Part shown: positions 33,787-42,428 of the stretch, piece by piece
How the letters are laid out: each line of letters begins with the position of its first letter
Position numbering within the stretch: the stretch's first letter is position 1
NCBI GenBank assembly: GCA_023212695.1
Contig: JALCCG010000002.1
Coordinates: 62,001-126,000 of the forward strand
Source of the DNA: Sporisorium sorghi
Lineage: Eukaryota; Basidiomycota; Ustilaginomycetes; Ustilaginales; Ustilaginaceae
Length of the DNA: 64,000 bases
Direction of reading: 5' to 3'
Translations under genes and position numbers: made by a program
Notes under the pieces: model-generated
Database searches by the model: none
Told to the model about the DNA's origin: nothing
What the model saw: the letters and a program-made list of their open reading frames with translations, nothing else

Positions 33787-35172
33787 CTAAATCAACTTAT
33801 GCGCATACCATTTCTTTCCGCGGAAACGCCATAGGAAAATAGCTCCCCGCACACCCCATTCGCAGTTCATCGCAAGCCATACGCCGAGAATGCCATAGCC
33901 TAGAACAATCCCCATAATATATCCGAGAATGACCCGGAACAACCACATGGTCAGCATCGACGTAATCGAAGTGAATTTGGAGTCGCCGGCAGCCCGAAGC
34001 GCCGATGGCAGTATAAAACTAACCGACCATAACGGCACCTGTACCAGCGTATTAATCAGCAGTACAACAAACAGATCGTTCACAATCTCCGGAGGCGGGT
34101 TGAACAATCCAACCAGCGGCCGGTACAGGGGCATCAGAATCAATCCCATAAGGGCGAGCGAAAATGCGCCCAGCCATAAAAAGGATCTGATGAACTTGCG
34201 GGCATCCGCAATATTTCCGCGACCGATGCACTGACCTACCACGGTTACGATCGTTAAGGACAAGGCACTCGCTGGAATTTGGAATACCGCAGCAAGCGAA
34301 GAACCGATGGCGTTCGTTGCGATTGCGTAAGTACCCAGGCTAACGATAAATACTTGGGTTAACAATTTCCCGCCGTTAAAAAACATCTGCTCCGCAGCAA
34401 ACGGGAGCCCGATAAACATAATCTTGCGCAGCATGGATATCGGAAAATGAAACAGGTCCCGCAGGCGGATATGGAGTGTTGCGTCCACTCTGAACAGGTA
34501 GTACAGCGCGCAGGCTGCACCGGCAAAGCGGGCGATGTTCACGGCCAGCGTCATCCCCATAACGCCCATATTCAGGAGCGTGATGAATACGATGTTAAGC
34601 AGAACGTAGAGCAGGTTCATGATTAACGACAACGCAAGCGACGCCCGGGTCTTGCCGATCCCCCGCAGTGCACCGCAAACCGCCTGCACCACTGCAATCC
34701 CGATGAAGGAGGTGCTGCTCCCGATCAGATAAATTCGCGCACTCTCCAGCACTTCAGGTGAGGCTGAGCCAAATAGCAGATTCAGAACAGGCTGGTGAAG
34801 CCCAATAATCAACAGCGCAATTCCTAACGCAATCATCGCAACCGAAGTTACCGTAGCCGCGGAAGCCCTTGATACCATCAGGGCATTGCCGCTTCCCTTA
34901 TACTGCGCCACCACGACGGTTCCCCCGGTGGCCACCGCCACAAACACATTGATCAGGAATATATTCAGGGAATCCACCATGTTCACGGCGCTGACAGCCG
35001 CTACCCCCGATGAGCTGATCATGGCCGTATTGACCAAATTCAAGCCGATAATAAACGCCTGATCGATCAGAATCGGGAAGAACAGAGCCAAGATCTGTCG
35101 GTAATCCATCGACTCCCCGGATAAATTTCTTTGAAGCAAGCCGTTCATTTGGGTTCGTAATCGAACCAGCAT
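33787..35172 (-). CDS. MATE-family multidrug efflux transporter
   Basis: Up to 461 residues with twelve predicted membrane helices in two halves, as in NorM/DinF-type MATE proteins. Typical segments: ALFFPILIDQAFIIGLNLVNTAMIS at the start and LPFAAEQMFFNGGKLLTQVFIVSLGTYAIATNAIG at the beginning of the second half. It exports drugs or metabolites against Na+ or H+. The start is uncertain: the ATG at 35172 gives the longest form with a weak ribosome site, and the ATG at 35109 (MDYRQILALFF) fits the family start better. A terminator-like hairpin and an upstream ORF lie just before the gene, suggesting attenuation control. Confidence 0.9.
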   Translation of the reverse strand: MLVRLRTQMNGLLQRNLSGESMDYRQILALFFPILIDQAFIIGLNLVNTAMISSSGVAAVSAVNMVDSLNIFLINVFVAVATGGTVVVAQYKGSGNALMVSRASAATVTSVAMIALGIALLIIGLHQPVLNLLFGSASPEVLESARIYLIGSSTSFIGIAVVQAVCGALRGIGKTRASLALSLIMNLLYVLLNIVFITLLNMGVMGMTLAVNIARFAGAACALYYLFRVDATLHIRLRDLFHFPISMLRKIMFIGLPFAAEQMFFNGGKLLTQVFIVSLGTYAIATNAIGSSLAAVFQIPASALSLTIVTVVGQCIGRGNIADARKFIRSFLWLGAFSLALMGLILMPLYRPLVGLFNPPPEIVNDLFVVLLINTLVQVPLWSVSFILPSALRAAGDSKFTSITSMLTMWLFRVILGYIMGIVLGYGILGVWLAMNCEWGVRGAIFLWRFRGKKWYAHKLI

Positions 35173-35203
35173 CTGTCATCACATTCTTTTCGCTGTAATA
35201 TAA

Positions 35204-35230
35204 AGAAAAAACTCTTCATACGAAGAGCTT
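35204..35230 (-). terminator. Terminator/attenuator hairpin in front of the MATE gene
   Basis: On the minus strand CTCTTC-GTAT-GAAGAG (eight pairs counting a flanking A-U and G-U) followed by TTTTTTCTTT. It ends only about 30 bases before the MATE start, in the leader and not behind another gene, so it looks like a conditional terminator. Confidence 0.65.
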
Positions 35231-35274
35231 CAGGCTAACGGTATATAGAAAATGCCGCCGCAACCGTTCCTCAT
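35230..35274 (-). CDS. Candidate 14-codon upstream ORF in the MATE leader
   Basis: ATG at 35274, stop TGA at 35232-35230, coding MRNGCGGIFYIPLA. GAGGGAG lies 11 bases upstream. The stop codon abuts the stem of the terminator at 35204-35230, the geometry expected if translation of the small ORF decides termination. AACGGT and ACCGTT inside the ORF can pair with each other. The GGGAG ribosome site can also pair with CTCCC next to the ATG. It may be a leader peptide, but a 14-codon ORF can arise by chance. Confidence 0.4.
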   Translation of the reverse strand: MRNGCGGIFYIPLA

Positions 35275-35889
35275 GGGAGAGCTCACTCCCTCGCCAAGGG
35301 GACAGATACGGACGAATTCATTTGATCCCGGATAAACCCCGTCTTTGATTGGAGGATATCACCAGACCCGGGTCCTGTCAACGGATGTGCGCCACAGCAA
35401 AAGACCGTAAACCGCTGATAAACAGAGCTTCCCAAGAGCCTGCAGGTTGTAATCCTATCTAACGCAGGAGAAGAGGGTGCACCTTCCGTTGGTGCGTAGG
35501 AGGTGGTATCTTTGGTGCGGTATTTGCGGAAGCGAAGTTAATAACCGGAGAAAATTAAGATGAAAGCAGTTTCATTCAAGAATTAACTTGAATCAACATT
35601 AAGCAGATTCTTATTTCTTCAACAATCGTTGTCATTCTCGTAAAAAATATGGATATATGAAGAACGAGCTGTGCGCCTCTGAACTGCACCTTCAACTGTT
35701 AGAGTGTGTCTAACACTTGGGGAGCAGTTCACATTCGCGGCTTGTTTTTTTCAGGTAACTTTTCCTCAAAGTACAGTTTTTTTAGACATAATATTTGTAG
35801 TTGTTGTCCCACTCCACGCCTTCCCGTGGTAGTTGCCCCTTACCATCTCTATCAAAATACATATGATAGATTTAAGGAGGTCTGGTAGC
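35275..35889. other. Long intergenic leader region between MATE and DUF1796 genes
   Basis: About 615 bp with no supported gene. The left half is the MATE leader on the minus strand, rich in short hairpins: GGGAG/CTCCC at 35275-35290 and GCACC/GGTGC at 35479-35495. I compared it with the common riboswitches I know and found no match. A plus-strand stretch around 35500-35520 faintly resembles a T-box but lacks the GGTGGTACCGCG core. The right end holds the AAGGAGG site of the DUF1796 gene. Confidence 0.5.
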
Positions 35890-36501
35890 ATGACAACCCA
35901 TCTTTCGTTTGATGCCATTTTCAGTCTCGGATACAACTGTCAAGTCGCTGTTCAGCTTAGAAGAAACAAGCTGCGCAAGATGGCAGGGCCTTGGGATTGG
36001 TTCAACTTCGCCTCGACCAGTGAATTTTGCAAAGTCATTAGAAATCAATTCAGCGAATTCATGCTGCGGGATAATCTGGACATCTACGGCAAATCCGTGA
36101 ATTGTTACTATGTACGGGACAAACACTCTTCCTGCTTGTCCTTTCATGATTTCAAGAACGATCCGGAGGAGCGCCCGCTGTTTGATTACCCTGCCTTTCG
36201 CGAACGCCTGGACAGAAGGATCGAACGGTTTAACAGCTGTTTGAATTCTACTCAAAACACACTCCTCGTGCGGATCATCCCGCATAAAAAAGATGCTGAA
36301 ACGATTGATCAAGCTATTCGTGAAACATACTCAAACCCAAACGTAACCCTGTTATTTGTCATGCTTGTCAATGCTCCGCACATCGTGCAGCTCCCATCGT
36401 TCTCTGACCAGGTTCTCATTATTCAAATACCGAAAGGGGCCACTTGGGAGGGGGATTTTGATGCCTGGAAGGCTGTACTTGGAAGGTTTTCACTTAAGTA
36501 A
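35890..36501 (+). CDS. DUF1796-family putative papain-like cysteine peptidase
   Basis: 203 residues from the ATG at 35890, with AAGGAGG nine bases before it; the longer in-frame form has no ribosome site. The start FDAIFSLGYNCQVAVQLRRNKLRKMAGPWDWF is the DUF1796 signature (SLG-x2-C, then GP-DW), with Cys at about residue 16 as the presumed nucleophile and later His residues (SFHDF). The family is annotated as putative cysteine peptidase by fold; no substrate is known to me. No signal peptide. It is monocistronic as far as seen. Confidence 0.75.
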   Translation: MTTHLSFDAIFSLGYNCQVAVQLRRNKLRKMAGPWDWFNFASTSEFCKVIRNQFSEFMLRDNLDIYGKSVNCYYVRDKHSSCLSFHDFKNDPEERPLFDYPAFRERLDRRIERFNSCLNSTQNTLLVRIIPHKKDAETIDQAIRETYSNPNVTLLFVMLVNAPHIVQLPSFSDQVLIIQIPKGATWEGDFDAWKAVLGRFSLK

Positions 36502-36513
36502 GGGAATAAATGT

Positions 36514-36628
36514 TTGACAAATTCATATTTTTCCCGTATATTTACAAAAAAAGAATCGGAATCTCTTACGAAGGAAGCACCCGTAAGTCTGGCGTCTAAC
36601 CGCGCCTTTCTTATGGGTGCTTTTTTTG
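36514..36628 (+). ncRNA. Short promoter-to-terminator transcription unit, candidate sRNA or attenuated leader
   Basis: Strong promoter TTGACA (36514-36519), 17 bp, TATATT (36537-36542). Some 30 bases later a very stable terminator begins: GCACCCGTAAG pairs with CTTATGGGTGC (one G-U), encloses a GGCG/CGCC hairpin, and is followed by seven T near 36628. The transcript would be about 80 nt. CTTACG at about 36567 can pair with CGTAAG of the terminator's left arm, an alternative structure that would prevent termination. It could be a riboswitch-like leader of the gene at 36702 or a free small RNA. Confidence 0.5.
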
Positions 36629-36701
36629 TCGCGGATCCTGCTATCTCTGCGTCATTTACTTGCTGCGCTGGAGATCATCTTTGAATTAAGGAGCGATGTT
36701 T

Positions 36702-37514
36702 ATGTTTAGAAGAATGCTGTTTTCATGCCTTGTTATGATTCTGTTGTTTGCTGCTGCCCCCATTCATTTCGCAGATGCGTCAACGATTGAGTTCACCGAT
36801 TCGGTAAACGCTCAATTTAAAGCCATAGCTGAACGTGCTCCGGGAACCATCGGTTCCAGACTCATCAAGCAGTACGATGATTTTAAATCAGAACGCAAGC
36901 AGGCGATGGATTGGGACGATCGAATCTCCGCTCTTCGATATGCTAATGAAGCCAGAACTTCGGAAACACGCAAGCAAATCAATGATATCGACAAGGACCA
37001 TATCCATAAACTGGAGGAACAGCTCCAGGCAGCCAAGACTAAATACCAACCATTGTTTAATGGATATACCGCCCTGAACAAGCAAATCGCCGCAGCCAGG
37101 AAACTTAAAGATAAATCGCTGTCCAAGCTGCTGCAATCACAAGCCGACGGAATGAAAATTCTGGTTGGCCTGGGACGTCAGGATATTCGAAACAAACAAG
37201 CTGCGCTTACCGCCGCCAAGAAAGAGAGAACGTCCAAAGCCGCTAAGATCCGCTCGATCCTATCCGAGATGGATCCGTACAAAAGCAAAATCAAAGGAGA
37301 CAAGAGTGCTATATCCACTCCAAACAAACTGATGGAAACCGAGTGGAAAAACTTCAAAGCAGCTGTGAAGACCAAAGAATCTGCCAGAACCAGCGACACC
37401 CTGTCCCGTTTATTAACCCTCTCCGGTCAGATTCTGACGAAGAAGAAAAGCATCTACCAATATGAACAGAAAATCGAGACCATCATCACACGCGCTAATG
37501 CACAATTAAAATGA
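36702..37514 (+). CDS. Secreted coiled-coil protein of unknown function
   Basis: 270 residues from the ATG at 36702 (AAGGAG eight bases upstream; the ATG at 36696 is too close to it). A signal peptide with the hydrophobic core MLFSCLVMILLFAAAPIHF ends near ADA. The rest is charged, Lys/Glu/Ala-rich and helical, with heptad-like stretches (IDKDHIHKLEEQLQAAKTKY; KKSIYQYEQKIETIITRANAQLK), so it should be a long extracytoplasmic coiled coil. I recognise no enzymatic motif. It follows the short transcription unit at 36514-36628, and the next gene is convergent. Confidence 0.75.
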   Translation: MFRRMLFSCLVMILLFAAAPIHFADASTIEFTDSVNAQFKAIAERAPGTIGSRLIKQYDDFKSERKQAMDWDDRISALRYANEARTSETRKQINDIDKDHIHKLEEQLQAAKTKYQPLFNGYTALNKQIAAARKLKDKSLSKLLQSQADGMKILVGLGRQDIRNKQAALTAAKKERTSKAAKIRSILSEMDPYKSKIKGDKSAISTPNKLMETEWKNFKAAVKTKESARTSDTLSRLLTLSGQILTKKKSIYQYEQKIETIITRANAQLK

Positions 37515-37583
37515 GCCCGAGATACAAAAAAACCTCTGCAGCAGGCAGAAGTTTCACTGGATTGTATGGGTGCCTTGATATAG

Positions 37584-38174
37584 TTAACGTGCTGTGGCCT
37601 GCAATGGGTAATGGACCCCGGCCAGTCTCGACTGATCGAGCAGCGGATAATCATATAACATCCCTTCATATACGATTTCGAACGCCGGATGCTGGAAAAA
37701 ATCATGCGGCGTTACCGCTGAAGAAGGACGGTCCCACAAGTGGATTCTGCTCTGCTTCATCGCCTCGGCTACAAACTGCGAACAGAAGTAGGAGCGTTCC
37801 CGTGTGATATCGAGTCTCATCAGAACACCGATCATTCCGATGAGATTGTAGCCGTAAGCATCCTCTTCATCCTTGTAATGCTGAATCACGCTTCTTGCTG
37901 CCTCATATTGCTGACTAGCCACCTGGAGACGAAGGAGAGCACAGCGCGTGCCGGGGAAGTGTCGGAATGTTCCTTCATAGACATCCTCCTCCACAAATCC
38001 ACCGCTCCAGGGATTGTTGGCACATTTCCGGCCAAAACTGAATACTTCATTCAGATTCTCATCCAATGCCAGCGAAGCATGGTTATATGGTGCGGCAGTA
38101 ATTCGTTTAATCAATTTGGTAAACATCGTACCTGTATCAGTCAGCAGAACGTATATATTTTTGCTATCGGTCAT
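37584..38174 (-). CDS. Permuted papain-like (YiiX/NlpC-P60-like) hydrolase
   Basis: 196 residues from the ATG at 38174, which follows GGGGG by eight or nine bases. The layout suits the permuted NlpC/P60 group: an N-terminal ITAAPYNHASLALDENL with the likely catalytic His and a later RSYFCSQFVAEAM with the likely catalytic Cys near residue 135. Such proteins are amidases or peptidases/acyltransferases of the LRAT/YiiX type. No signal peptide, so it probably acts inside the cell. The assignment rests on these two motifs only. Convergent with the coiled-coil protein gene. Confidence 0.65.
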   Translation of the reverse strand: MTDSKNIYVLLTDTGTMFTKLIKRITAAPYNHASLALDENLNEVFSFGRKCANNPWSGGFVEEDVYEGTFRHFPGTRCALLRLQVASQQYEAARSVIQHYKDEEDAYGYNLIGMIGVLMRLDITRERSYFCSQFVAEAMKQSRIHLWDRPSSAVTPHDFFQHPAFEIVYEGMLYDYPLLDQSRLAGVHYPLQATAR

Positions 38175-38346
38175 TTGGCTTTCCCCCACATACATTTACA
38201 TATTTCACTTGGATCCGGATTTCGTCAAATCCTTCGTTAACTTCATTGTAGTAGAGGCAAGCCATTTTCATAACCGACCATAGGTGTGATTAGGACCTGG
38301 ACCTAAGTCGAGTTCTATCCCTGACCCGACAACGTAATATAGATAA

Positions 38347-39183
38347 CTATACCCCATATAAGCGACGATAGGAAGATGGTGTCATGCCTTCATGCTCCAT
38401 AAATCGCTTGTTAAAATAGCTGACACTCGGATAACCCGCTTCCACTGCAATTTGTCCGATCGTTTTTTCCTTGTGATCGAGCAGCCACTGCTTTGCCATT
38501 TGAAGGCGGCATCGTGTTACAAAATCCATCGGGGTCATCTCCATCACGTTGCGAAACAATTTGCAAAAATAGTAGGTCGTTACGCCAAGCCTGGCCGCCC
38601 ACTCTTCCAGAATAAACGGCTGCGCAGCCTCCTGCTGCATGATCGGCAGGAGCTCCAGAATTCGGTTCGCCGAGCTATTGGATTTATTGTCCGATAACGC
38701 GGAAGCCTGCTCTACGAATACGGCGAGCAGGGAATAAGTCAACGTGGACAATTGTGCGGGTTTGAGCATACGATGGGTCTCTGCCTCGGTTAATAGAGCT
38801 TCATGTGCTTCCTCAAACACAGACGGCTGACGAATGCTCCATAATTGACTCTTATGAAATCCACGCTCGATAAAATAATTCTGCAAACCGCTTCCATAGA
38901 AATGGAACCACCGCACATCCCAAGGGTCGTCCTCGCTGCTGTAATAACGCTGAGCCTGCATAGGAAAATACAGCACGGCTTCTCCGGGACCCAACGTATG
39001 AACCACATTATCGATTTCAATACATCCTTTGCCGGAAGCAACATAATGGATGTTAAAATTGTTTAAAGACCCGGCGGCCCGGGTTACGGTATGATCCGGT
39101 TCATCCCGGTATATTCCAACCGATTCCGGCAGGCAGAAGAACGGCATTAACGGGAGGGTCAGCAGGTGGCTTTGTCGTTTCAT
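38347..39183 (-). CDS. AraC-family transcriptional regulator
   Basis: 278 residues. The N-terminal cupin part has HYVASGKGCIEIDN, LGPGEAVLYFPMQAQRYYSSEDDPW and WFHFYG, typical of sugar-responsive AraC regulators. The C-terminal DNA-binding domain has LEEWAARLGVTTYYFCKLFRNVMEMTPMDF-type sequence and TIGQIAVEAGYPSVSYFNKRFMEHEGMTPSSYR. It is divergent from the oxidoreductase pair at 39306-41278 and shares their 122-bp promoter region, so it is the likely activator of a carbohydrate-use cluster. Confidence 0.9.
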   Translation of the reverse strand: MKRQSHLLTLPLMPFFCLPESVGIYRDEPDHTVTRAAGSLNNFNIHYVASGKGCIEIDNVVHTLGPGEAVLYFPMQAQRYYSSEDDPWDVRWFHFYGSGLQNYFIERGFHKSQLWSIRQPSVFEEAHEALLTEAETHRMLKPAQLSTLTYSLLAVFVEQASALSDNKSNSSANRILELLPIMQQEAAQPFILEEWAARLGVTTYYFCKLFRNVMEMTPMDFVTRCRLQMAKQWLLDHKEKTIGQIAVEAGYPSVSYFNKRFMEHEGMTPSSYRRLYGV

Positions 39184-39305
39184 CGCAACGCTCCTTGAAT
39201 GACAATATTGTTATATCGCACTACAAAATAATATTATATCAATTTTAATTCCTGTCTTTTATAATCGCAATATAATCTTAATAAGTCGTATAGGAGCTGA
39301 TGAAC

Positions 39306-40301
39306 ATGAGCCAGAAACTTCGTTGGGGAATACTGGGATGTGCCAGTATTGCCAAACGTTCGGTCATTCCCGGATTACAGCAATCACGTCTGAATGAAGT
39401 CGCTGCCATTGCTAGCCGAGATCAGGATAAAGCCACACAGGCGGCAGAGGAATTAAATATCCCGACTGCATACGGCAGTTATGAATCCTTGCTAGCGGAT
39501 TCTTCCATAGATGCAATCTATATACCGCTCCCGAATCATCTGCATAAAGAATGGAGCATCCGCGCAGCGGAAGCCGGCAAACACATTCTATGCGAGAAAC
39601 CGCTCGCCTTGACTGAAGCTGAGGCAGCAGAAATGGCCGAGGCGGCGGCTAAAGCAGGCGTGCTTCTAGCTGAAGCCTTTATGTACCGTTACCATCCGAG
39701 GTATGACATGATCAAAGAGCTTATCACTTCAGGAGCCATTGGAGAGGTTCGGGGCATCCGCAGTGCGTTCACGTTTAACAGTTCAGCCAATCATGGGAAC
39801 GTCCGGTTTCGCAAGGACTGGGGCGGCGGTTCCATCTATGATGTCGGTTGTTATCCGATCAACGCCGCGCGTATTCTACTGGATAAGGAACCCGAAGCCG
39901 TCACCGTCCAAGCCCTTTTCTCGCCGGAACATGATCATGTTGATATGATGGCTTCCGGATTAATTGAATTCGAAGGTGATGTTTCTCTTACGTTTGACTG
40001 CGGGATGTGGGCAGCGTATCGAAACCCGCTTGAAGTCGTGGGCATGGAAGGCCTGATTGAAGTCCCCTTCGCCTACAGCCTGCCCGAGAACGGTGCTAAC
40101 TTCTTCTTAACGACCGGAGACGGTCGCAAAGAAATCGAGGTTCCTCTTGCAAACGCATACAGTGAGCAGGGTGACCATATGGCCGAAGCCATATTAAACA
40201 ACAAGCCCCTCCGTTTCCCGACGGAAGATGCCATCCACAACATGAAAGTCATCGACGCTTGCCTGCAATCCGCCCATGAGCGAAAGAGAATAGTGCTGTA
40301 A
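39306..40301 (+). CDS. Gfo/Idh/MocA-family NAD(P)-dependent oxidoreductase
   Basis: 331 residues from the ATG at 39306 (AGGAG nine bases upstream). Rossmann start LRWGILGCASIAKRSVIPGL, then CEKPLALTEAEAAEMA with the EKP motif near residue 97, and DVGCYPINAARILL in the C-terminal domain. Closest in style to dimeric dihydrodiol/xylose dehydrogenase-like members, acting on sugars or sugar derivatives. It is followed by an aldo-keto reductase 35 bp downstream and faces an AraC regulator, so together they probably interconvert a sugar. Substrate unknown. Confidence 0.9.
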   Translation: MSQKLRWGILGCASIAKRSVIPGLQQSRLNEVAAIASRDQDKATQAAEELNIPTAYGSYESLLADSSIDAIYIPLPNHLHKEWSIRAAEAGKHILCEKPLALTEAEAAEMAEAAAKAGVLLAEAFMYRYHPRYDMIKELITSGAIGEVRGIRSAFTFNSSANHGNVRFRKDWGGGSIYDVGCYPINAARILLDKEPEAVTVQALFSPEHDHVDMMASGLIEFEGDVSLTFDCGMWAAYRNPLEVVGMEGLIEVPFAYSLPENGANFFLTTGDGRKEIEVPLANAYSEQGDHMAEAILNNKPLRFPTEDAIHNMKVIDACLQSAHERKRIVL

Positions 40302-40336
40302 TTATGCTGTAATTACACCCCAAGGAGGATATGAAT

Positions 40337-41278
40337 ATGAAATATATATCAATCAAGGGATTAGACAAACCGGTCTCTGCACTGATGAAAGGAACGGACT
40401 ACTTCTATCATGATTCGTATGAGAAAGCCGCTGCTAATCTGGACGCCTATCTCGCTATAGGCGGCAATTCCGTTGACACCGCGCATATCTATTGCGGAGG
40501 TCAAAGCGAAGAAGTCATCGGCCGTTATATGCAGGAAAGAGGAAATCGTGAACAGCTCGTCATTTTGACCAAGGGCGCCCATCACGATCAGAACGGACCG
40601 CGTGTCAGCAAAAAAGATATTAAACACGATATCACGATAAGCTTTGAAAGGCTCCAAACGGATTACATTGATCTGTACGCGCTGCACCGTGATGACTCCT
40701 CTGTTCCAGCAGGCGAAGTGATTGAAGCGTTGAATGAATACATTGCGAATGGCAGTGTGGGGGCCATCGGGGTATCCAACTGGACATGGGAGCGTATCCG
40801 TGATGCAAATGACTATGCCGCCGCAAATGGACTGGTCGGATTCTCCTTCAGCAGCCCCAATCTAAGTCTGGCCAAGCCGAATGAACCGTTCTGGAAAGGC
40901 TGTGTCTCGGCGGACGCCGAAACCTGCGCTTGGCATGAGTCCGAGCAATTCCCGCTCCTCTCCTGGTCTTCTCAAGCCAGAGGATTCTTCACCGGCCGAT
41001 TCACGCCGGAGATTCGAGACAATGCTGACCTTGTGCGGGTATTCTACAGCGATGAGAACTGGAAGCGGTTAGAGCGGGCCAAACAACTGGCAGCATCCAA
41101 AAATGTGACAGCCATACAGATCGCTTTGGCATACGTGTTGAACCAGCCATTCCCAACCTGTGCGCTAATCGGTGCACAGTCAGCAGATGAATTAAAATCC
41201 TGTGATGAAGGATCTCTTATTCAGCTGACAAAAGAAGAATTGGACTGGTTGGATCTTACAACGGATCAGATGTCCTGA
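40337..41278 (+). CDS. Aldo/keto reductase
   Basis: 313 residues from the ATG at 40337, eight bases after AGGAGG. (beta/alpha)8 AKR family: the Asp and Tyr of the catalytic tetrad are in GNSVDTAHIYCGGQSEEVIG, Lys in VILTKGAHH, and YIDLYALHRDD carries the His. The NADPH-binding end has IQIALAYVLNQPFPTCALIGAQ. The stretch CETCAWHESEQFPLLSWSSQARGF-like is typical of AKRs linked to sugar-acid or cyclitol metabolism in Paenibacillus-type genomes, but I cannot name the substrate. It forms a two-gene operon with the upstream oxidoreductase; a terminator follows. Confidence 0.9.
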   Translation: MKYISIKGLDKPVSALMKGTDYFYHDSYEKAAANLDAYLAIGGNSVDTAHIYCGGQSEEVIGRYMQERGNREQLVILTKGAHHDQNGPRVSKKDIKHDITISFERLQTDYIDLYALHRDDSSVPAGEVIEALNEYIANGSVGAIGVSNWTWERIRDANDYAAANGLVGFSFSSPNLSLAKPNEPFWKGCVSADAETCAWHESEQFPLLSWSSQARGFFTGRFTPEIRDNADLVRVFYSDENWKRLERAKQLAASKNVTAIQIALAYVLNQPFPTCALIGAQSADELKSCDEGSLIQLTKEELDWLDLTTDQMS

Positions 41279-41375
41279 TCACACACAATGTATGGGTCCA
41301 ACTTTACCGTCCAAATACTAACAACGTTACCCTTGCAATTGAAGATCGTGAAGAGTAATTCCATGTATCCAAACC

Positions 41376-41412
41376 AAAACTCCAACCCCTATCCAAAGGT
41401 TGGAGTTTTTCT
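41376..41412 (+). terminator. Intrinsic terminator after the aldo/keto reductase gene
   Basis: Stem AAAACTCCAACC / GGTTGGAGTTTT with a loop of about ten, followed by TT, 100 bp after the stop. Confidence 0.85.
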
Positions 41413-41524
41413 GCATCCGGATCATTTCACCTAAAACCACTCACTTAAATCGATACCACTGCTTAAGCGTTATCATGCCTACAGTCATTTGTCCAACGTA
41501 TGCTTCGAACCAGAACCAAAGTTT

Positions 41525-41710
41525 CTAACGGACTAAGCAGACGTTATTCGAAAATATCCGCCTCTTTTATAAAACTAACGGACACCAGAGTCCTAATTAA
41601 CAGTAAAAACGGGTATTCAAGGCGGATTATGGTTGTATAGCGTATCTCTGGTCCGTTAGATTTGGAATAGAGCACGATATTAGCATATAACGGCCATGAG
41701 GTCCGTAAGA
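41525..41710. repeat. Inverted TAACGGAC elements in a non-coding stretch
   Basis: CTAACGGAC occurs at 41525-41533 and 41575-41583; the inverse CTCTGGTCCGTTAG is at 41646-41659 and pairs with CTAACGGACACCAGAG at 41575-41590. A further ATAACGG...GTCCGTAAG pair ends at 41710. They read like members of a dispersed intergenic repeat family. No gene is visible between 41279 and 42428. Confidence 0.6.
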
Positions 41711-42318
41711 TATTCTACTGCCTACTCTGTTGCGTTACTGCTCATCTAGTTGCCCTACTGATCATCCTGTTGCTCGTTTGCTCATCTTGTTACTCTACAG
41801 TTTACCTTGTACTCTAATGCCTACACTGTTACTCTACTGCTCACCTGTTGCCCTACTGCTCCCCCGTTGCTCTACGGCTTACCTTGTACTCTACTGCCTA
41901 TACTGTTACTCTACCTGCTCTCCTTGTTGCCCTACTGCTCCCCCGTTGCTCTACGGTTTACCTTGTACTCTACTGCCTACTCTGTTGCTCTACTGTTCAT
42001 CTAGTTGCCCTACTGCTCACCCTGTTGCTCGTCAGCCCATCTTGTTACTCTACTGATCACCTGTTACTCTACTGCTCTCCCGTTGCTCTACGTTTTACCT
42101 TGTACTCTACTGCTTACACTGTTACTCTACCTGCACTCCTTGTTACTCTACTGCTCTCCCGTTGCTCTACGACTTACCTTGTACTCTGTTGCCCTACTGC
42201 TCACCCTGTTACTCTACTGCCCATTCTGTAGCTCTACTCACCTTGTGTCTATTGCTCCCTATTCCCTGTCGCCCTACTGCTTACTCTGTTACTCTACGGC
42301 TCGCCTGGTCTCTGCAAA
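41711..42318. repeat. Pyrimidine-rich minisatellite of about thirty 19-21 bp units
   Basis: Degenerate direct repeats on the pattern GTTRCTCTACTGCTCACCTT fill some 600 bp. Higher order exists: the junction CGTTGCTCTACG recurs at 41865, 41944, 42081 and about 42160, giving two 79-bp steps (four units), and the two blocks are 216 bp apart (eleven units). The strand is almost purely pyrimidine between scattered G and A. Several frames stay open through it and would encode Leu-Leu-Tyr-Cys-rich peptides, but none has a ribosome site. Confidence 0.85.
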
Positions 42319-42428
42319 TGCCCCTTCACTCCTCACGCCCCATAATAATCATTACGAGATCCACAAGGCCAAAAAACCGACCCTGGTTCAGGATCGGTTT
42401 CTCTTAATTCTCTTCGCTTACATGGCTT

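Noticed and set aside
35495..35525. T-box-like sequence on the plus strand
   Set aside because: Only GGTGGTAT resembles the T-box core; the GGTGGTACCGCG block, a specifier loop and a tRNA-related downstream gene are lacking.
35275..35570. Known riboswitch upstream of the MATE gene
   Set aside because: I compared it by eye with guanidine-I, THF, SAM, TPP, lysine, cobalamin, M-box, c-di-AMP and ZTP patterns and none fits; a covariance search is still needed.
41711..42318. CRISPR array
   Set aside because: Units are degenerate and directly joined, with no unique spacers and no cas genes in the window.
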